Assembly: GCA_019414565.1 (NCBI GenBank)
Contig: DXLU01000018.1
Span: 1 to 64,000 of the forward strand
DNA length: 64,000 nt
Source: Collinsella sp.
GTDB taxonomy: Bacteria; Actinomycetota; Coriobacteriia; Coriobacteriales; Coriobacteriaceae
Reading direction: 5' to 3'
How positions within the stretch are numbered: the first letter of the stretch is position 1; each line of letters begins with the position of its first letter. The notes under the pieces were generated by a model. The model ran no database searches. It was not told where the DNA came from and saw only the letters and a list, made by a program, of their open reading frames with translations. The position numbers and the translations under genes were made by a program. Shown in pieces: positions 6,719-15,900 of this stretch.

Positions 6719-8665
6719 CTAGAACGTTCCGCCGCCGCCTCCGCCGACGCCGCCACCGCCGCCACCGGAAAAGCCGCCGCCGCTGCCGCCGCTCGAACTA
6801 TCGGAACTCGAAGCCAGCTCGCGGATGGTCTCGTGGTACACATCGTTGAACGAATCGAGCGGGGACTCGTTGCCGTAGTGATGGTAATACCACCAGTAGC
6901 AGGGGTAGTTGTCGTAGAAATCGTCGCTGTTGCGCAGGTCCGCAGGCACGGCCTCGGCCAGCTGTCGCAGCACTTCTTTCGAAACGCCCAGGGCAACGCC
7001 CATCACCAGCAGTTTGTTCCACAAGATCAGGTCGCTGGGAATGGCCTCCTTCAGGCGTGTAAAGTCCTCGAGCCAATGCTTGAGCGCCTTGCAGCGAGCC
7101 GCCACCTCGGCGCCCTCCGGCGTGTAGCGACGGAAGGTGCAGCTCAGAACAAAGCCCACGATCGTGACGGGAATCGAGATCATAGCGGCGCCGACGTTGG
7201 CGTCCGCAAAGTCGGTATAGATCAGAGAGCCCAGAATGCCAAAGACAATGATGATGCCGAGAACCAAGCCGGCAACCAGGGCGATGGTGCCGTCCGAGGC
7301 GATAAACTCGCGCGCCTCCAGCTTGCCCTTAACCGTGCTCTGATAGTCCTCGAGCTTGTCGCCAACAGATGTGGTGCGCTCGCTGGCATACTCCTCCAGC
7401 TCGCTAAACGTGCGTGAACGGACGCCGTCTTTATCGGGCTTAACGCCGGCGAAGAAGACCTTGAGCACATCGCGATCGATGCCGTCCTTCTTGGCAGCCT
7501 TCCAGGCCTCGTCGGTCACTGTGATGCGATACGTCTGCTCCTCTTTTTCGCGACGGAGCAGACCCTTCTTCTTGGTCTCGGTCGCTTCTTCCAGCTTGAT
7601 CACGCGGTCGTCGGTGAGCTTCATGAGCGTGGCGATATATGCCTGATCGGGCACGTCGTTCCAGCTCATGAGAGCTGCAAGCACCGCGGGATGGTCGGCC
7701 GAGGGCACATCGCGGAAGTACTCGTCCTGGAAGAGCGGCTTGGGCTTGGGCCTGCGCAACTTAAGCATCACGATCACACCGGTATAGGCAACCGCCACGA
7801 CAACACACACCACGGCAATCGCGCCGGCAACCGCACGCGCGTGCTCACGGCGAGCGTTGGCCTCGTCGGCCCATTCCTTCTCTTCGCTCAGGATCGTCGA
7901 CATGCGCTTTTCGCCCGAGACGGCAAGCTGCGGCACCCAGTCGCTGGGGAAGGCGATGCGTGCCTCGGCGAATTCGCCCTCATGCACGCAGGGAATGGTA
8001 TAGGTGACCATGGGCTCGTCCGCATCGAGCGACACGTCGCCCGTCAGCGGGCCGTGGCCCCATGCGCGGAAGTTATCGCCCTTGACGGCAGCCGTCCCGG
8101 CAGCGGCATTTGCAAAGTAGACTTCCATCTCGACGTCATCGGAGTCCGCCGACCAGCCGTCGCCGACGAATTTCCAGTAAAGCTCGGCGGTATCGGCCCA
8201 GTTCATAACCGCACCGGTCATGGTGTAGCTCACGTAATAGATCGCGCTGTCGCCGCTCTCGTGGGGGCTGAACACCTTAATCTTTACGCCGTCGTCGGAC
8301 TGTTCCACCGTGTAAACGCCGTCGTCGCCTTTATTTGCGCTGTCGACCTTGTTAAACGCAGTGTCGTCTTCCTCGACGCTCAGCACATTGACGACCACCG
8401 AGCCGCCTTGCTGGTTAGAGCCTGTATTGATATCCCAATACACGCCGTTAATGTCATCGTCGAAATCGAACTGGCGTCCCTCGACAACGGCCAGCGATCC
8501 ATCGGCCTCGACCGTGGCACCGATATAGGTTTGGGTCATGGAGTAGCCGTCGGCGTGCGCGGCGGCAGGCAGCAGCAACAACGCAAGCGCAACGAGCGCG
8601 CAGACGGAAGCGAATCGCGCAAACAGGCGGCGCTGCCGGCTGACTTTGGCGGCGAGGGTGTTCAT
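6719..8665 (-). CDS. DUF2207-domain membrane protein
   Basis: A 648-residue exported membrane protein. It has a signal peptide (about 1-37, ALVALALLLLPAAAHA), then a large extracytoplasmic beta-rich domain typical of DUF2207 (about 40-280). A membrane helix follows (about 285-310), then a cytoplasmic region with a helical segment (about 330-450), and two more hydrophobic helices (about 475-525). The C-terminus ends in a glycine-rich tail (GGGGGVGGGGGGTF), a hallmark of this family. The function of the family is unknown. The ATG at 8665 is chosen because AAAGGA lies seven bases upstream and the signal peptide follows; the longer frame is unsupported. The gene is flanked on both sides by related palindromic repeats. 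Confidence 0.88.
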   Translation of the reverse strand: MNTLAAKVSRQRRLFARFASVCALVALALLLLPAAAHADGYSMTQTYIGATVEADGSLAVVEGRQFDFDDDINGVYWDINTGSNQQGGSVVVNVLSVEEDDTAFNKVDSANKGDDGVYTVEQSDDGVKIKVFSPHESGDSAIYYVSYTMTGAVMNWADTAELYWKFVGDGWSADSDDVEMEVYFANAAAGTAAVKGDNFRAWGHGPLTGDVSLDADEPMVTYTIPCVHEGEFAEARIAFPSDWVPQLAVSGEKRMSTILSEEKEWADEANARREHARAVAGAIAVVCVVVAVAYTGVIVMLKLRRPKPKPLFQDEYFRDVPSADHPAVLAALMSWNDVPDQAYIATLMKLTDDRVIKLEEATETKKKGLLRREKEEQTYRITVTDEAWKAAKKDGIDRDVLKVFFAGVKPDKDGVRSRTFSELEEYASERTTSVGDKLEDYQSTVKGKLEAREFIASDGTIALVAGLVLGIIIVFGILGSLIYTDFADANVGAAMISIPVTIVGFVLSCTFRRYTPEGAEVAARCKALKHWLEDFTRLKEAIPSDLILWNKLLVMGVALGVSKEVLRQLAEAVPADLRNSDDFYDNYPCYWWYYHHYGNESPLDSFNDVYHETIRELASSSDSSSGGSGGGFSGGGGGGVGGGGGGTF

Positions 8666-8787
8666 AGGCACATCCTTTGTCTGTGATACCAGTAACGCCA
8701 TTGTCCCACGTTTACGGGCGCACATGACGAACATCTAGGCCAGCGGAGTATCAAACGGGACGAAAGTCACGCCCGCACCCCGGCAGC

Positions 8788-8829
8788 TAGTCATTGGGAA
8801 CGTTCTTAAATGACCAGTCATTAGGGGCA
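8788..8829. repeat. AGTCATT palindromic repeat, inverted copy
   Basis: TAGTCATTGGGAACGTTC (from 8788) is the near reverse complement of the unit at 6283-6310, followed by a half unit (AGTCATTAGGGGCA, 8816-8829). The pair of loci brackets the DUF2207 gene. The rest of 8666-9165 holds no gene; one further hairpin is at 9009-9042. Confidence 0.65.
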
Positions 8830-9008
8830 CCCTTGGCATAGCCCGCCCCGGCAATAGATACCACTTCACAGCTCCGTCACAGGTGTAGCGGCTTTGTGTG
8901 GGCGCGGCCCGCGCTGATTGAGCCGCCAACCGAGGGGCATAAAGCAGTTGAGCGAAACGGTTTGCCCCTTTGCCGTTCGCTCGAGGATTATGTCCCCCTT
9001 TTCCGCGG

Positions 9009-9042
9009 AAACCCCGGCAGTTGCGAAGAGCTGCTGGGGTTT
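9009..9042. other. Hairpin in the gap before gluQ
   Basis: AAACCCCGGCAG and CTGCTGGGGTTT form a 12-bp stem with one mismatch and a ten-base loop. No T-run follows, so it is terminator-like only by shape. Confidence 0.45.
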
Positions 9043-9165
9043 CTGTCGTCTAAGGTGCCGAGTTGATGGACAGGAATCAAGGCACCGAGTCTGCGGCCGC
9101 CATGCGCAATGCGGGGCCTCGACAACTTGCGGGCCACAGTGACGCCTCCCCATCGTGCCCCGCGC

Positions 9166-9171
9166 TATACT
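9166..9171 (+). promoter_or_regulatory. Candidate -10 box for a leaderless gluQ transcript
   Basis: TATACT ends seven bases before the ATG at 9179, which would place the transcription start on or next to the start codon. No ribosome-binding site precedes this ATG. No good -35 was found. Confidence 0.5.
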
Positions 9172-9178
9172 CGTCCGC

Positions 9179-10189
9179 ATGGATATCAAAACACGCAACA
9201 TAGCAACACCCGCCGCGGACGCGCCAGCGACGCCACCCGCCTCCGCCCCCGCACCCGTCGTGGGCCGTTTCGCCCCGTCGCCCTCGGGCCGCATGCACCT
9301 GGGCAACGTGTTCAGCTGCCTGTGCTCGTGGCTTTCGGCCCGCAGCCAGGGCGGCAGCATCGTGCTGCGCATCGAGGACCTGGACGATCGCTGCAAGCGC
9401 CCGGAACTTGCCGCTCAACTGATTGACGATCTGACCTGGCTGGGGCTCGACTGGGACGAAGGCCCCTACTACCAGCACGATCGCCTGGATCTGTACGAGG
9501 ACGCCCTGCGCCGTCTGCAAGACGCCGGCCTCACCTACCCCTGCTTTTGCACGCGCGCCGAGCTCCACGCCGCAAGCGCGCCGCACGCCAGCGACGGCAC
9601 GCCCATCTACCGCGGCGCCTGCCGAAACCTTTCTGCCAAAGAAATCGCCCGCCGCAGTGCTCTGCGCGCCCCAGCCACGCGTCTGCGCGTGCCCACCGTC
9701 GATGATCTCGCAGACGACGTGATCGAATTCGTGGACCGCACGTATGGTGCCCAATGCGAGGCGCTCGCCACCGAGTGCGGCGACTTTTTGGTGCGCCGCA
9801 GCGACGGCGTGTTTGCCTATCAGCTAGCCGTGGTGGTCGACGACGCTGCCATGGGCGTCACCGAGGTCGTGCGCGGATGCGACCTGCTGGGGTCCACGCC
9901 GCGCCAGATCTATCTGCAGCACCTGTTGGGACTGCCCACGCCGCACTACGCACATATTCCGCTGCTCATGGCACCGGACGGTCGCCGCCTTTCCAAACGA
10001 GACCGCGATCTGGACCTGGGCGAACTCCGCGCCCGCTTTGGCACGCCCGAAGCGCTGCTGGGTTGGCTCGCCGGACAAACAGGCATCGCGCCGGGCACCA
10101 CGCCGCGCTCTGCCGAGCAGCTGGTCGAGCATTTTAGCTGGGATGTTATCCGCAAGCACAGGGAGAACATTACCGTAACGGCTGAGTAA
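9179..10189 (+). CDS. gluQ: Glutamyl-Q tRNA(Asp) synthetase
   Basis: A 336-residue class I synthetase-like enzyme that attaches glutamate to the queuosine base of tRNA-Asp. It has the catalytic half of GluRS without the anticodon-binding domain. The HIGH-type motif is in RFAPSPSGRMHLGN (about 31-44). The zinc-ligand pattern CFC...YRGAC (about 120-147) is the one known from GluQ, and the KMSKS-type loop is RRLSKRDRDL (about 270-280). A low-complexity Ala/Pro N-terminal extension (about 10-27) precedes the domain. The frame also offers an earlier start at 9155, but the ATG at 9179 sits correctly behind a -10 box. The gene stands alone; the metallophosphoesterase cluster converges on it. Confidence 0.9.
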   Translation: MDIKTRNIATPAADAPATPPASAPAPVVGRFAPSPSGRMHLGNVFSCLCSWLSARSQGGSIVLRIEDLDDRCKRPELAAQLIDDLTWLGLDWDEGPYYQHDRLDLYEDALRRLQDAGLTYPCFCTRAELHAASAPHASDGTPIYRGACRNLSAKEIARRSALRAPATRLRVPTVDDLADDVIEFVDRTYGAQCEALATECGDFLVRRSDGVFAYQLAVVVDDAAMGVTEVVRGCDLLGSTPRQIYLQHLLGLPTPHYAHIPLLMAPDGRRLSKRDRDLDLGELRARFGTPEALLGWLAGQTGIAPGTTPRSAEQLVEHFSWDVIRKHRENITVTAE

Positions 10190-10204
10190 TCAGGCACCCC
10201 ACCC

Positions 10205-10930
10205 CTACGCAACATCCCAGGGCTGGAGTTCGTCGCCCAGGCGAACGATGCAGTCGTAGAGCACGGTATGGCGCTCGGCCGGGTTGGCATCCCGATGAAA
10301 ATGCCCGTAGTACCAGCGCTTGTAGTCCAAGCGGTCCTCCAGCTCATCGAAAAACGCCGTAAGCCGATCAACGGCGGGGCAATTCCAGCCGGGCGCCGGA
10401 TAAAGCGTGGGCGAAAGCATGCGCGTAGAGCAGGTGTGGGTGACCACGTAGTCGACCTTCCAGCCCACGCCGTCGAGCTTTGTCCGCGCCTCCTCAAAGT
10501 TGCGCTCGTCCGGCAGCTCCTGCGGCCACCAGCTGGAATACGGAATGCGGTATTCCTTGTCCACGCTCGTGGCGCCGCCCATGGTAAAGACCGTTGAGCC
10601 GTCGAGTTCAAAAACCTCGCCGCGCGTCAGGCGCCGTATGGGCGAGGTGTCCGACAGGCGCTGTGTCAGTCCGCCGTGCCACAACTCCATGGGTCGCTCC
10701 GCCCAGTGGTCGAAACGTTCGTGGTTGCCGTCGACGAACAGCACGGTATAGGGGCGCGACTCCAGCCAAGCGATGTCGGCGCACTCCTCGGCAGAGAAAT
10801 CCCACGGAAGGCCAAAGTCGCCGGCAATGATGAGATAGTCGTCGCTCGTCAGGCTTTCCCCAAGATCCCAATCGCGCAGCTTTTGCATGTCAGCGCCGCC
10901 ATGGACGTCGCCCGTCACATAGACCGTCAT
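10205..10930 (-). CDS. Metallophosphoesterase (241 aa), third of a tandem trio
   Basis: A calcineurin-like phosphoesterase with the full set of metal-ligand motifs: GDVHG (about 7-11), GDFGLPW (about 37-43), DGNHERFD (about 69-76), a THTCS segment carrying a His (about 161), and the C-terminal YYGHFHRD. Dinuclear-metal hydrolase activity is likely; the substrate is unknown. Its ATG overlaps the stop region of the preceding gene by four bases (10927-10930), implying translational coupling. It is related to the 11575-12330 protein (same order of motifs, both with THE/THT and GH[FY]H), so this looks like a local duplication. Confidence 0.9.
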   Translation of the reverse strand: MTVYVTGDVHGGADMQKLRDWDLGESLTSDDYLIIAGDFGLPWDFSAEECADIAWLESRPYTVLFVDGNHERFDHWAERPMELWHGGLTQRLSDTSPIRRLTRGEVFELDGSTVFTMGGATSVDKEYRIPYSSWWPQELPDERNFEEARTKLDGVGWKVDYVVTHTCSTRMLSPTLYPAPGWNCPAVDRLTAFFDELEDRLDYKRWYYGHFHRDANPAERHTVLYDCIVRLGDELQPWDVA

Positions 10931-11565
10931 CGGATCACCACTTCCCTCTTATAGGTTTCGAGATCGCGCTCGACCTGCTCGTCGCCCGTGGCGTTGACCC
11001 ACCACGGCCACTTAACGCAACACACCGGCTCGTCTACCTGTGCAAACCACGACTTGAGCTCCTCCAGGCTCACCGGGGCGTAGCCGTTGGCGTCCACGCC
11101 CACGTCGTAGCGCAGCAGCCCCTGCCGAAGGTTGAACTTGTTATACGCGTCGCCACAGCTGTGGATATGCCCGTGCAAATGCCAGCCGCCGTGCGACATA
11201 CCCTGCCAGTCGACCATGGGATAGTGGCTCAGCACGATTTTCTGACGGTCGATCTTGAGCACGCAAATGGGCGGCTCGACGATAAAAGCATCCGCCACCG
11301 CAGGCTGCGTCCAGTCTTTATCGTGGTTGCCGGGCAGCAGATGGATGCGCTTGCATGCAATGCTTTTGCGCAACTCGTAGGCATCTTGGACCGTCATCTT
11401 AAAGCTGAAGTCACCCAAAATGTAAAGCTCGTCATCCGCAGCGACCTTGCTATTAATGCTAGCGACCATGGCGTCGTTCATCTGCCCAACAGTCGACCAA
11501 GGCCTGTCGGCGAGCCGCAGCATGTTCTCGTGCCCAAAGTGGGTATCGCTGGTAAACCAGATCAT
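10927..11565 (-). CDS. Metallophosphoesterase (212 aa), second of the trio
   Basis: A calcineurin-like fold of a different subtype from its two neighbours: it starts SDTHFGHENML, and has LGDFSFK, LLPGNHDKDW, LSHYPMVDW and HLHGHIHSCGD. This is the YfcE/phage-type phosphoesterase arrangement, likely metal-dependent with unknown substrate. A strong AGGAGG lies five bases before the ATG. It sits 9 bases downstream of the first gene and overlaps the third by four bases, so the three form a tight operon. Confidence 0.9.
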   Translation of the reverse strand: MIWFTSDTHFGHENMLRLADRPWSTVGQMNDAMVASINSKVAADDELYILGDFSFKMTVQDAYELRKSIACKRIHLLPGNHDKDWTQPAVADAFIVEPPICVLKIDRQKIVLSHYPMVDWQGMSHGGWHLHGHIHSCGDAYNKFNLRQGLLRYDVGVDANGYAPVSLEELKSWFAQVDEPVCCVKWPWWVNATGDEQVERDLETYKREVVIR

Positions 11566-11574
11566 GGGGACCTC

Positions 11575-12330
11575 CTAACGCTCTTGCTCAAAATAGTCAC
11601 TCGCCGTCTCATCCTGCCCATCGGCACATCGCGCTTCGATCGGCACGATATCTTGGTAGATAAGGCGATGCTTGTCATCGCGCCATTCATCGTCATGGTA
11701 ATGGCCAAAGAACCAGGTGCGGTAGTCGAGCCGCCCGTCGAGCTCGCCCAAAAAGGCCTGCAGCGAATCGTCGTAGAACTCGCGATTGCACTCCATGCAC
11801 AGCTCGTCAGCCAAATCGACCGGCGCCTCGTGCGTCACAACATAGTCGACCTTCCAGCCCGCGCGATCGAGCGAGGCGCGACAGTGTTTGATCTCGCGCT
11901 CACTCGGCATCTCCTCGGGCCACCACGTCTTTCCCTCCTGACGCCACTGTTTGTCATGGCTCGCGGCGCCACCCATGGCGAGCACCGTGGTCCCCGTGAT
12001 GTCGAACACCTCGCCGCGCATCAGGTGCAGCACGTGCGGGCGAACCTCGTGAACGAGGCCCCCGTTCCACTCACGCATTGGCAGCCCCGCCAGCAGATGA
12101 TGGTTCTCGTGATTGCCGTCGACAAAACACGTGGTCCAGGGCTTGGACTCAAACCAGTCGAGCCAGTATTTGTCGGTGTTCGAGCCGCTCCATATAAAGC
12201 CAAAGTCGCCGGCAACGATGACAACGTCATCGCGCGTCAGCGTTCGACCCAATGGCCAAACGCGCGACGAGAAGCGACTCGCCCCATACTCGGCAACACC
12301 GTGAACGTCTCCGGTAACGAAAATAGACAT
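11575..12330 (-). CDS. Metallophosphoesterase (251 aa), first of the trio
   Basis: The family motifs are GDVHGV (about 6-11), AGDFGFIW (about 40-47), FVDGNHENHH (about 71-80), VTHEAPVD (about 160-167) and FFGHYHDD (about 207-214). An ATG at 12330 with GGAGG nine bases upstream is preferred over the adjacent TTG at 12333. It heads the three-gene operon. It shares architecture with the 10205-10930 product, whereas the middle gene is more distant. A phosphodiesterase or phosphatase role on nucleotides or nucleic acid ends is possible, but nothing in context fixes it. Confidence 0.9.
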   Translation of the reverse strand: MSIFVTGDVHGVAEYGASRFSSRVWPLGRTLTRDDVVIVAGDFGFIWSGSNTDKYWLDWFESKPWTTCFVDGNHENHHLLAGLPMREWNGGLVHEVRPHVLHLMRGEVFDITGTTVLAMGGAASHDKQWRQEGKTWWPEEMPSEREIKHCRASLDRAGWKVDYVVTHEAPVDLADELCMECNREFYDDSLQAFLGELDGRLDYRTWFFGHYHDDEWRDDKHRLIYQDIVPIEARCADGQDETASDYFEQER

Positions 12331-12458
12331 CAAACAACACCTCCGTGCTGTGCGACTCTGGACAAATCAATGGAAGAAATTGCAGGCCGGGCCGGCATCT
12401 GTATCCCTTAGGGCTTTCCCTTCGTTCTTCCATCCAAACGGATCAAACACCCAAAAAA

Positions 12459-12824
12459 CTAGATCGAGCACACTGTTGGCGGGCAGCATGTTGGGCAGGG
12501 CGTCTTGCCTCGCTTGAGTGCAGCCGCTAATGGTACGCTTGTTTTAATGGCGTTTTGAGGAAGGCTTTTGCACCCCGTAGAACGGTGGTAAATCTTGCCG
12601 TTCTTAGTGACGATTACCTTGATTTTTGAGGTATCCACGCTGCGGGGCTCGATGGGCGCAGCCACCTCTTGACGAGCTGGCGCTGTTTTCCAAGGCTTGC
12701 CTCTCGAAAAACCAAAATCGCAGAATCGATTGATATAGCTGTCGAAACATCCATCGAACAGCAACCCCGTTGCCAGACCCGCCATGAATCCGCAGGCGAT
12801 CGCGGCCTCTCCTCTTATTTGCAT
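12459..12824 (-). CDS. Small exported or membrane protein with a Cys/His metal-binding-type C-terminus
   Basis: 121 residues. A hydrophobic N-terminal segment (about 8-24, ACGFMAGLATGLLFDGC) may be a membrane anchor or signal. The C-terminal ~60 residues follow a pattern seen at the ends of some nuclease and cell-surface proteins: I-V-T-K-N-G-K-x-Y-H-R ... GC ... AL..GKTPCPTCCP, where one His and three or four Cys could bind zinc, like the Ada N-terminal domain. This is a pattern match only. The longer frame to 12899 is rejected because AGGAGGG lies six bases before the ATG at 12824. A terminator hairpin ends just 27 bases upstream of the ATG. Confidence 0.75.
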   Translation of the reverse strand: MQIRGEAAIACGFMAGLATGLLFDGCFDSYINRFCDFGFSRGKPWKTAPARQEVAAPIEPRSVDTSKIKVIVTKNGKIYHRSTGCKSLPQNAIKTSVPLAAALKRGKTPCPTCCPPTVCSI

Positions 12825-12850
12825 ATATCCCTCCTTAATCAATCTTGAAG

Positions 12851-12897
12851 AAAAAGGCGGCGCGCGCCGCAGAGCCCATGCCCCTGCGGTGCGCGCC
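12851..12897 (-). terminator. Terminator of the large surface-protein gene
   Basis: A 14-bp stem with one mismatch (GGCGCGCGCCGCAG region 12859-12872 against 12884-12897) is followed on the minus strand by CC and a T-run (12851-12855). It lies between the surface-protein stop (12921) and the next gene's ribosome-binding site. Confidence 0.85.
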
Positions 12898-12920
12898 AAA
12901 AACAGCGCGCTTCCCTGTCC

Positions 12921-15900
12921 CTAACGGATCAGCTGGCGGCGCTTATCGGACAGGAATACGCCGGCGGCCACCAGGACCGTGCCGCCGATCACGAAGGTCT
13001 CACCCAGCAGCTCGGACGCATCGCCCGTGGCGGGCATCGCCGTCTGCCAAGTCGTGGCCTCGGTCTTTGCCTCCGCATGCTTGGCCTGGTACGTCACTTG
13101 CGTGACGGGCTGGGTCTGCTCGCCGTTTCCGCGGTCGGCGGCCTCTTGGCGAGCGATCTCGGCGTTAAGCTCGGCAATAGCCTGGTCGAGCTCGACCTTG
13201 GCGGCGGTGTAGTTGGCGAGCGCCTCCAAGTATGCCGGCGCCACGGCATCCGTCGCAGCCACGGCGTCATCGAGTTCGGCCTTGGCGGTCGCGGCACGCT
13301 CGGCGGCATCGTGGGCCGCAGCGATCTTGGCGTTAAGTACCTCGTCCGCATCGTCAGTGCTGCCGTTGACAATGGCTTCGGCAATATTGATTCTGCGCAG
13401 GCGGGCAACCGCGGCGGCAGAGGCGTCGCGCGCGACAGTCGCATCCACCACGGCATCGTCAGCCTCCACCACGTCATACTCGGCATCGCTCACGGCCATC
13501 GCCGCTGCATCGAGCGCGGCATCGGCAGTCGCTTTGTCCCCAGTGGCCTTGGCAAGTGCTGCGGCGGCATTCTTAAGCTGAGAGGCGCGGGCGGCAGCTG
13601 CATCAGATTTTGCCTGAGCCGTTGCCACGACGGCGTCGGCATCGCTTGCAGCCCGCTGCGCCATATCGAGCTCCACCTGAGTGGCAGCAGCATCGATGCC
13701 TGCCTGATCGGCATCGCCTTGGGTGGCAAGAAGTTCGGCCTCCGCCTCGCGCTGATTGGCACGCGCGCTTTCGAGTGCAGACGACGCCGCATCAAACGCA
13801 CGCTGAGCAGCGGCGATATCGGCTGAGTACGCCGCTAGCTCATCCTGGGCCGCGGCAAGTGCATCCCGTTTGTCGCCAACACCGGCACGAGCGGCGTCCA
13901 GTGCGCGCTTGGCAGCAGCCACCTTGCCCTTGGCAATGTCGAGCTCGCCAGACTTGGCGGCCACGGCGTCCTGCGCTGCCGCAACAGCGGCGTTGGCAGC
14001 GCTCAAATCGGCGCGGGCATCGCTGACGGCACGCGCGGCGGCGTCAGCTGCAGCCTGCTTTTGCGCCACGGCAGCCTGGGCCTCCGAGGCCTTGGTTGCC
14101 GCGACATCAACGTTAGCGGCAGCGCGCTCAACCTGGGTTTGCTTTGCTGCAACGGCCTGCGATGCTGCACTCACCTTGCTGCCGGCATCGTCGGCAACGC
14201 CCTGCGCCACAGCAAGCTCCTTGCGTGCCGCATCCACGCCCTGCTCGGGATTTGCCAACGAGTCACACCACGCATTCAACGCAGCCTCATACTCTGCAAC
14301 CGTCATCGGATTGAGGTTATACGGCTTATACCATTGACCAGAATATACAAATGTTTGCGCCTGTGTACTCCCGTACAGCGTCCCTCGCGTGCAAACGCCC
14401 ATGCCCGTCACGGTGTAATCGGGGTTGATCACGTTGATGTAATGTCCGACCGAAGGGTTTGGTCCACCGTGCAGTGCGGCGTAGTTATCAATCTGGGAGC
14501 TATGCGCTGTATAGAAATCGTAAGCGGCCTTTCCCGTAAGGCCCGACGCGCCCAGCGAGGCGGCGGCAGCATCAAAGATGGCCTTCTCCTGATCGACCCA
14601 CTGCTTAAACGGATTGCTTCCGTAGTTCCACGCCACATTCTCGCCCACGTTAAACTGCTGAGCGTGCGCGACCTTCGTATCGGAGAAGTTCGCGTCGGCG
14701 ATGGCGGTCGCCATCATGGCATATGTCACCTTGAGCTCGCCTAGGCCAACGCTTGCGCGATACTCGTTGCACGCTTTGAGCCACACAACCGCCTGCTTCA
14801 TATTGGTCAGGCTCGTCGCGTCGACTTCCTCGCCCACCTTGTTGTAGCCAGCGAGTTTGCAGTTGAGGATGATATCCGCCGCATCGTCGGCACCCACACT
14901 CTTAAAGAATGCGATGGCACCCTGGCGGTAGTTCTCCGCCGATGCATTCGCCGTTGCCTGAGCGGCATCGAGCTTTGCCTGGGCCTGAGCCACAGCCTGG
15001 TCGGCCTGCTGCTTTTGGGCCTTCGCCTGATCGAGCGCCTTGTCGGCAGCGTCTTTCTCGTCCTTGGCCGCCGAAAGCTTGGCCTGGGCATCGGCCAGCT
15101 CCGTGAGCGCACTGGCATGATCGGTCTTGGCCTGGTCAAGAGCGGCGTCGGCAGCGGTCTTGGCAGCAGCGGCGGCATCCAGCTTTGACTGGGCATCGGC
15201 AGCGGCCTGCTGCTGATCGGCAACTGCCTGCTGAGCAGTCTGAACCTCGCCCTCGGCGGCGGCAACGTCCTGCTCAGCGGCAGCAAGCTCGCTCTCGCAC
15301 TTCGACTGCGCGGCCTTGGCGGCCGTCAGCGCTTCGGACGCAGCAGCCACCTTTGCCTTGGCGGCCTCGTACTCCGGGCCCGCGGCGCCCTGCTCGGCTC
15401 GATCCAGATCGGCCTTGGCCGCGTCATAGCTCGTCTGCGCGGCATCCACGTCCGCATCTGCCGCGGCCTTTGCCTGCTGAGCTGCCGAAAGCTTGCCCTG
15501 CGCGTCCTGCTGCTTGGCAGCGGCGGCAGTGGCAGCGTCTTGAGCATCCGAGAGCTTGGCCTGCGCATCAACGACCTGCTGCTTCGCCTGTTCCAGGTCA
15601 CTCGCAGCCTGCCCTGCGGCAGCCTGGGCGGCAGCTACAGCCTCGGGCGTAGCATCGGATGCAGCAGCCTGTGCGGCCTCAAGCGCAGACTGGGCATCAC
15701 GGGATGCCCTCTGGGCAGCAGTCAGGGCTTCATCCTTGTCCGCCAGCTCCTTCTTGGCAGCATCGAGCGCAGCCTGAGCGTCCTCAAACGCCTTGACATC
15801 CTGATCGGCCTTGTCCTGCGCAGCGCCCAGCTGCTTTTCCAGCTCGGCCGAAGCAGCGGAGGCCGCGCTATCGCTCGCACCGCGGGCCGCGTCATAGGCG

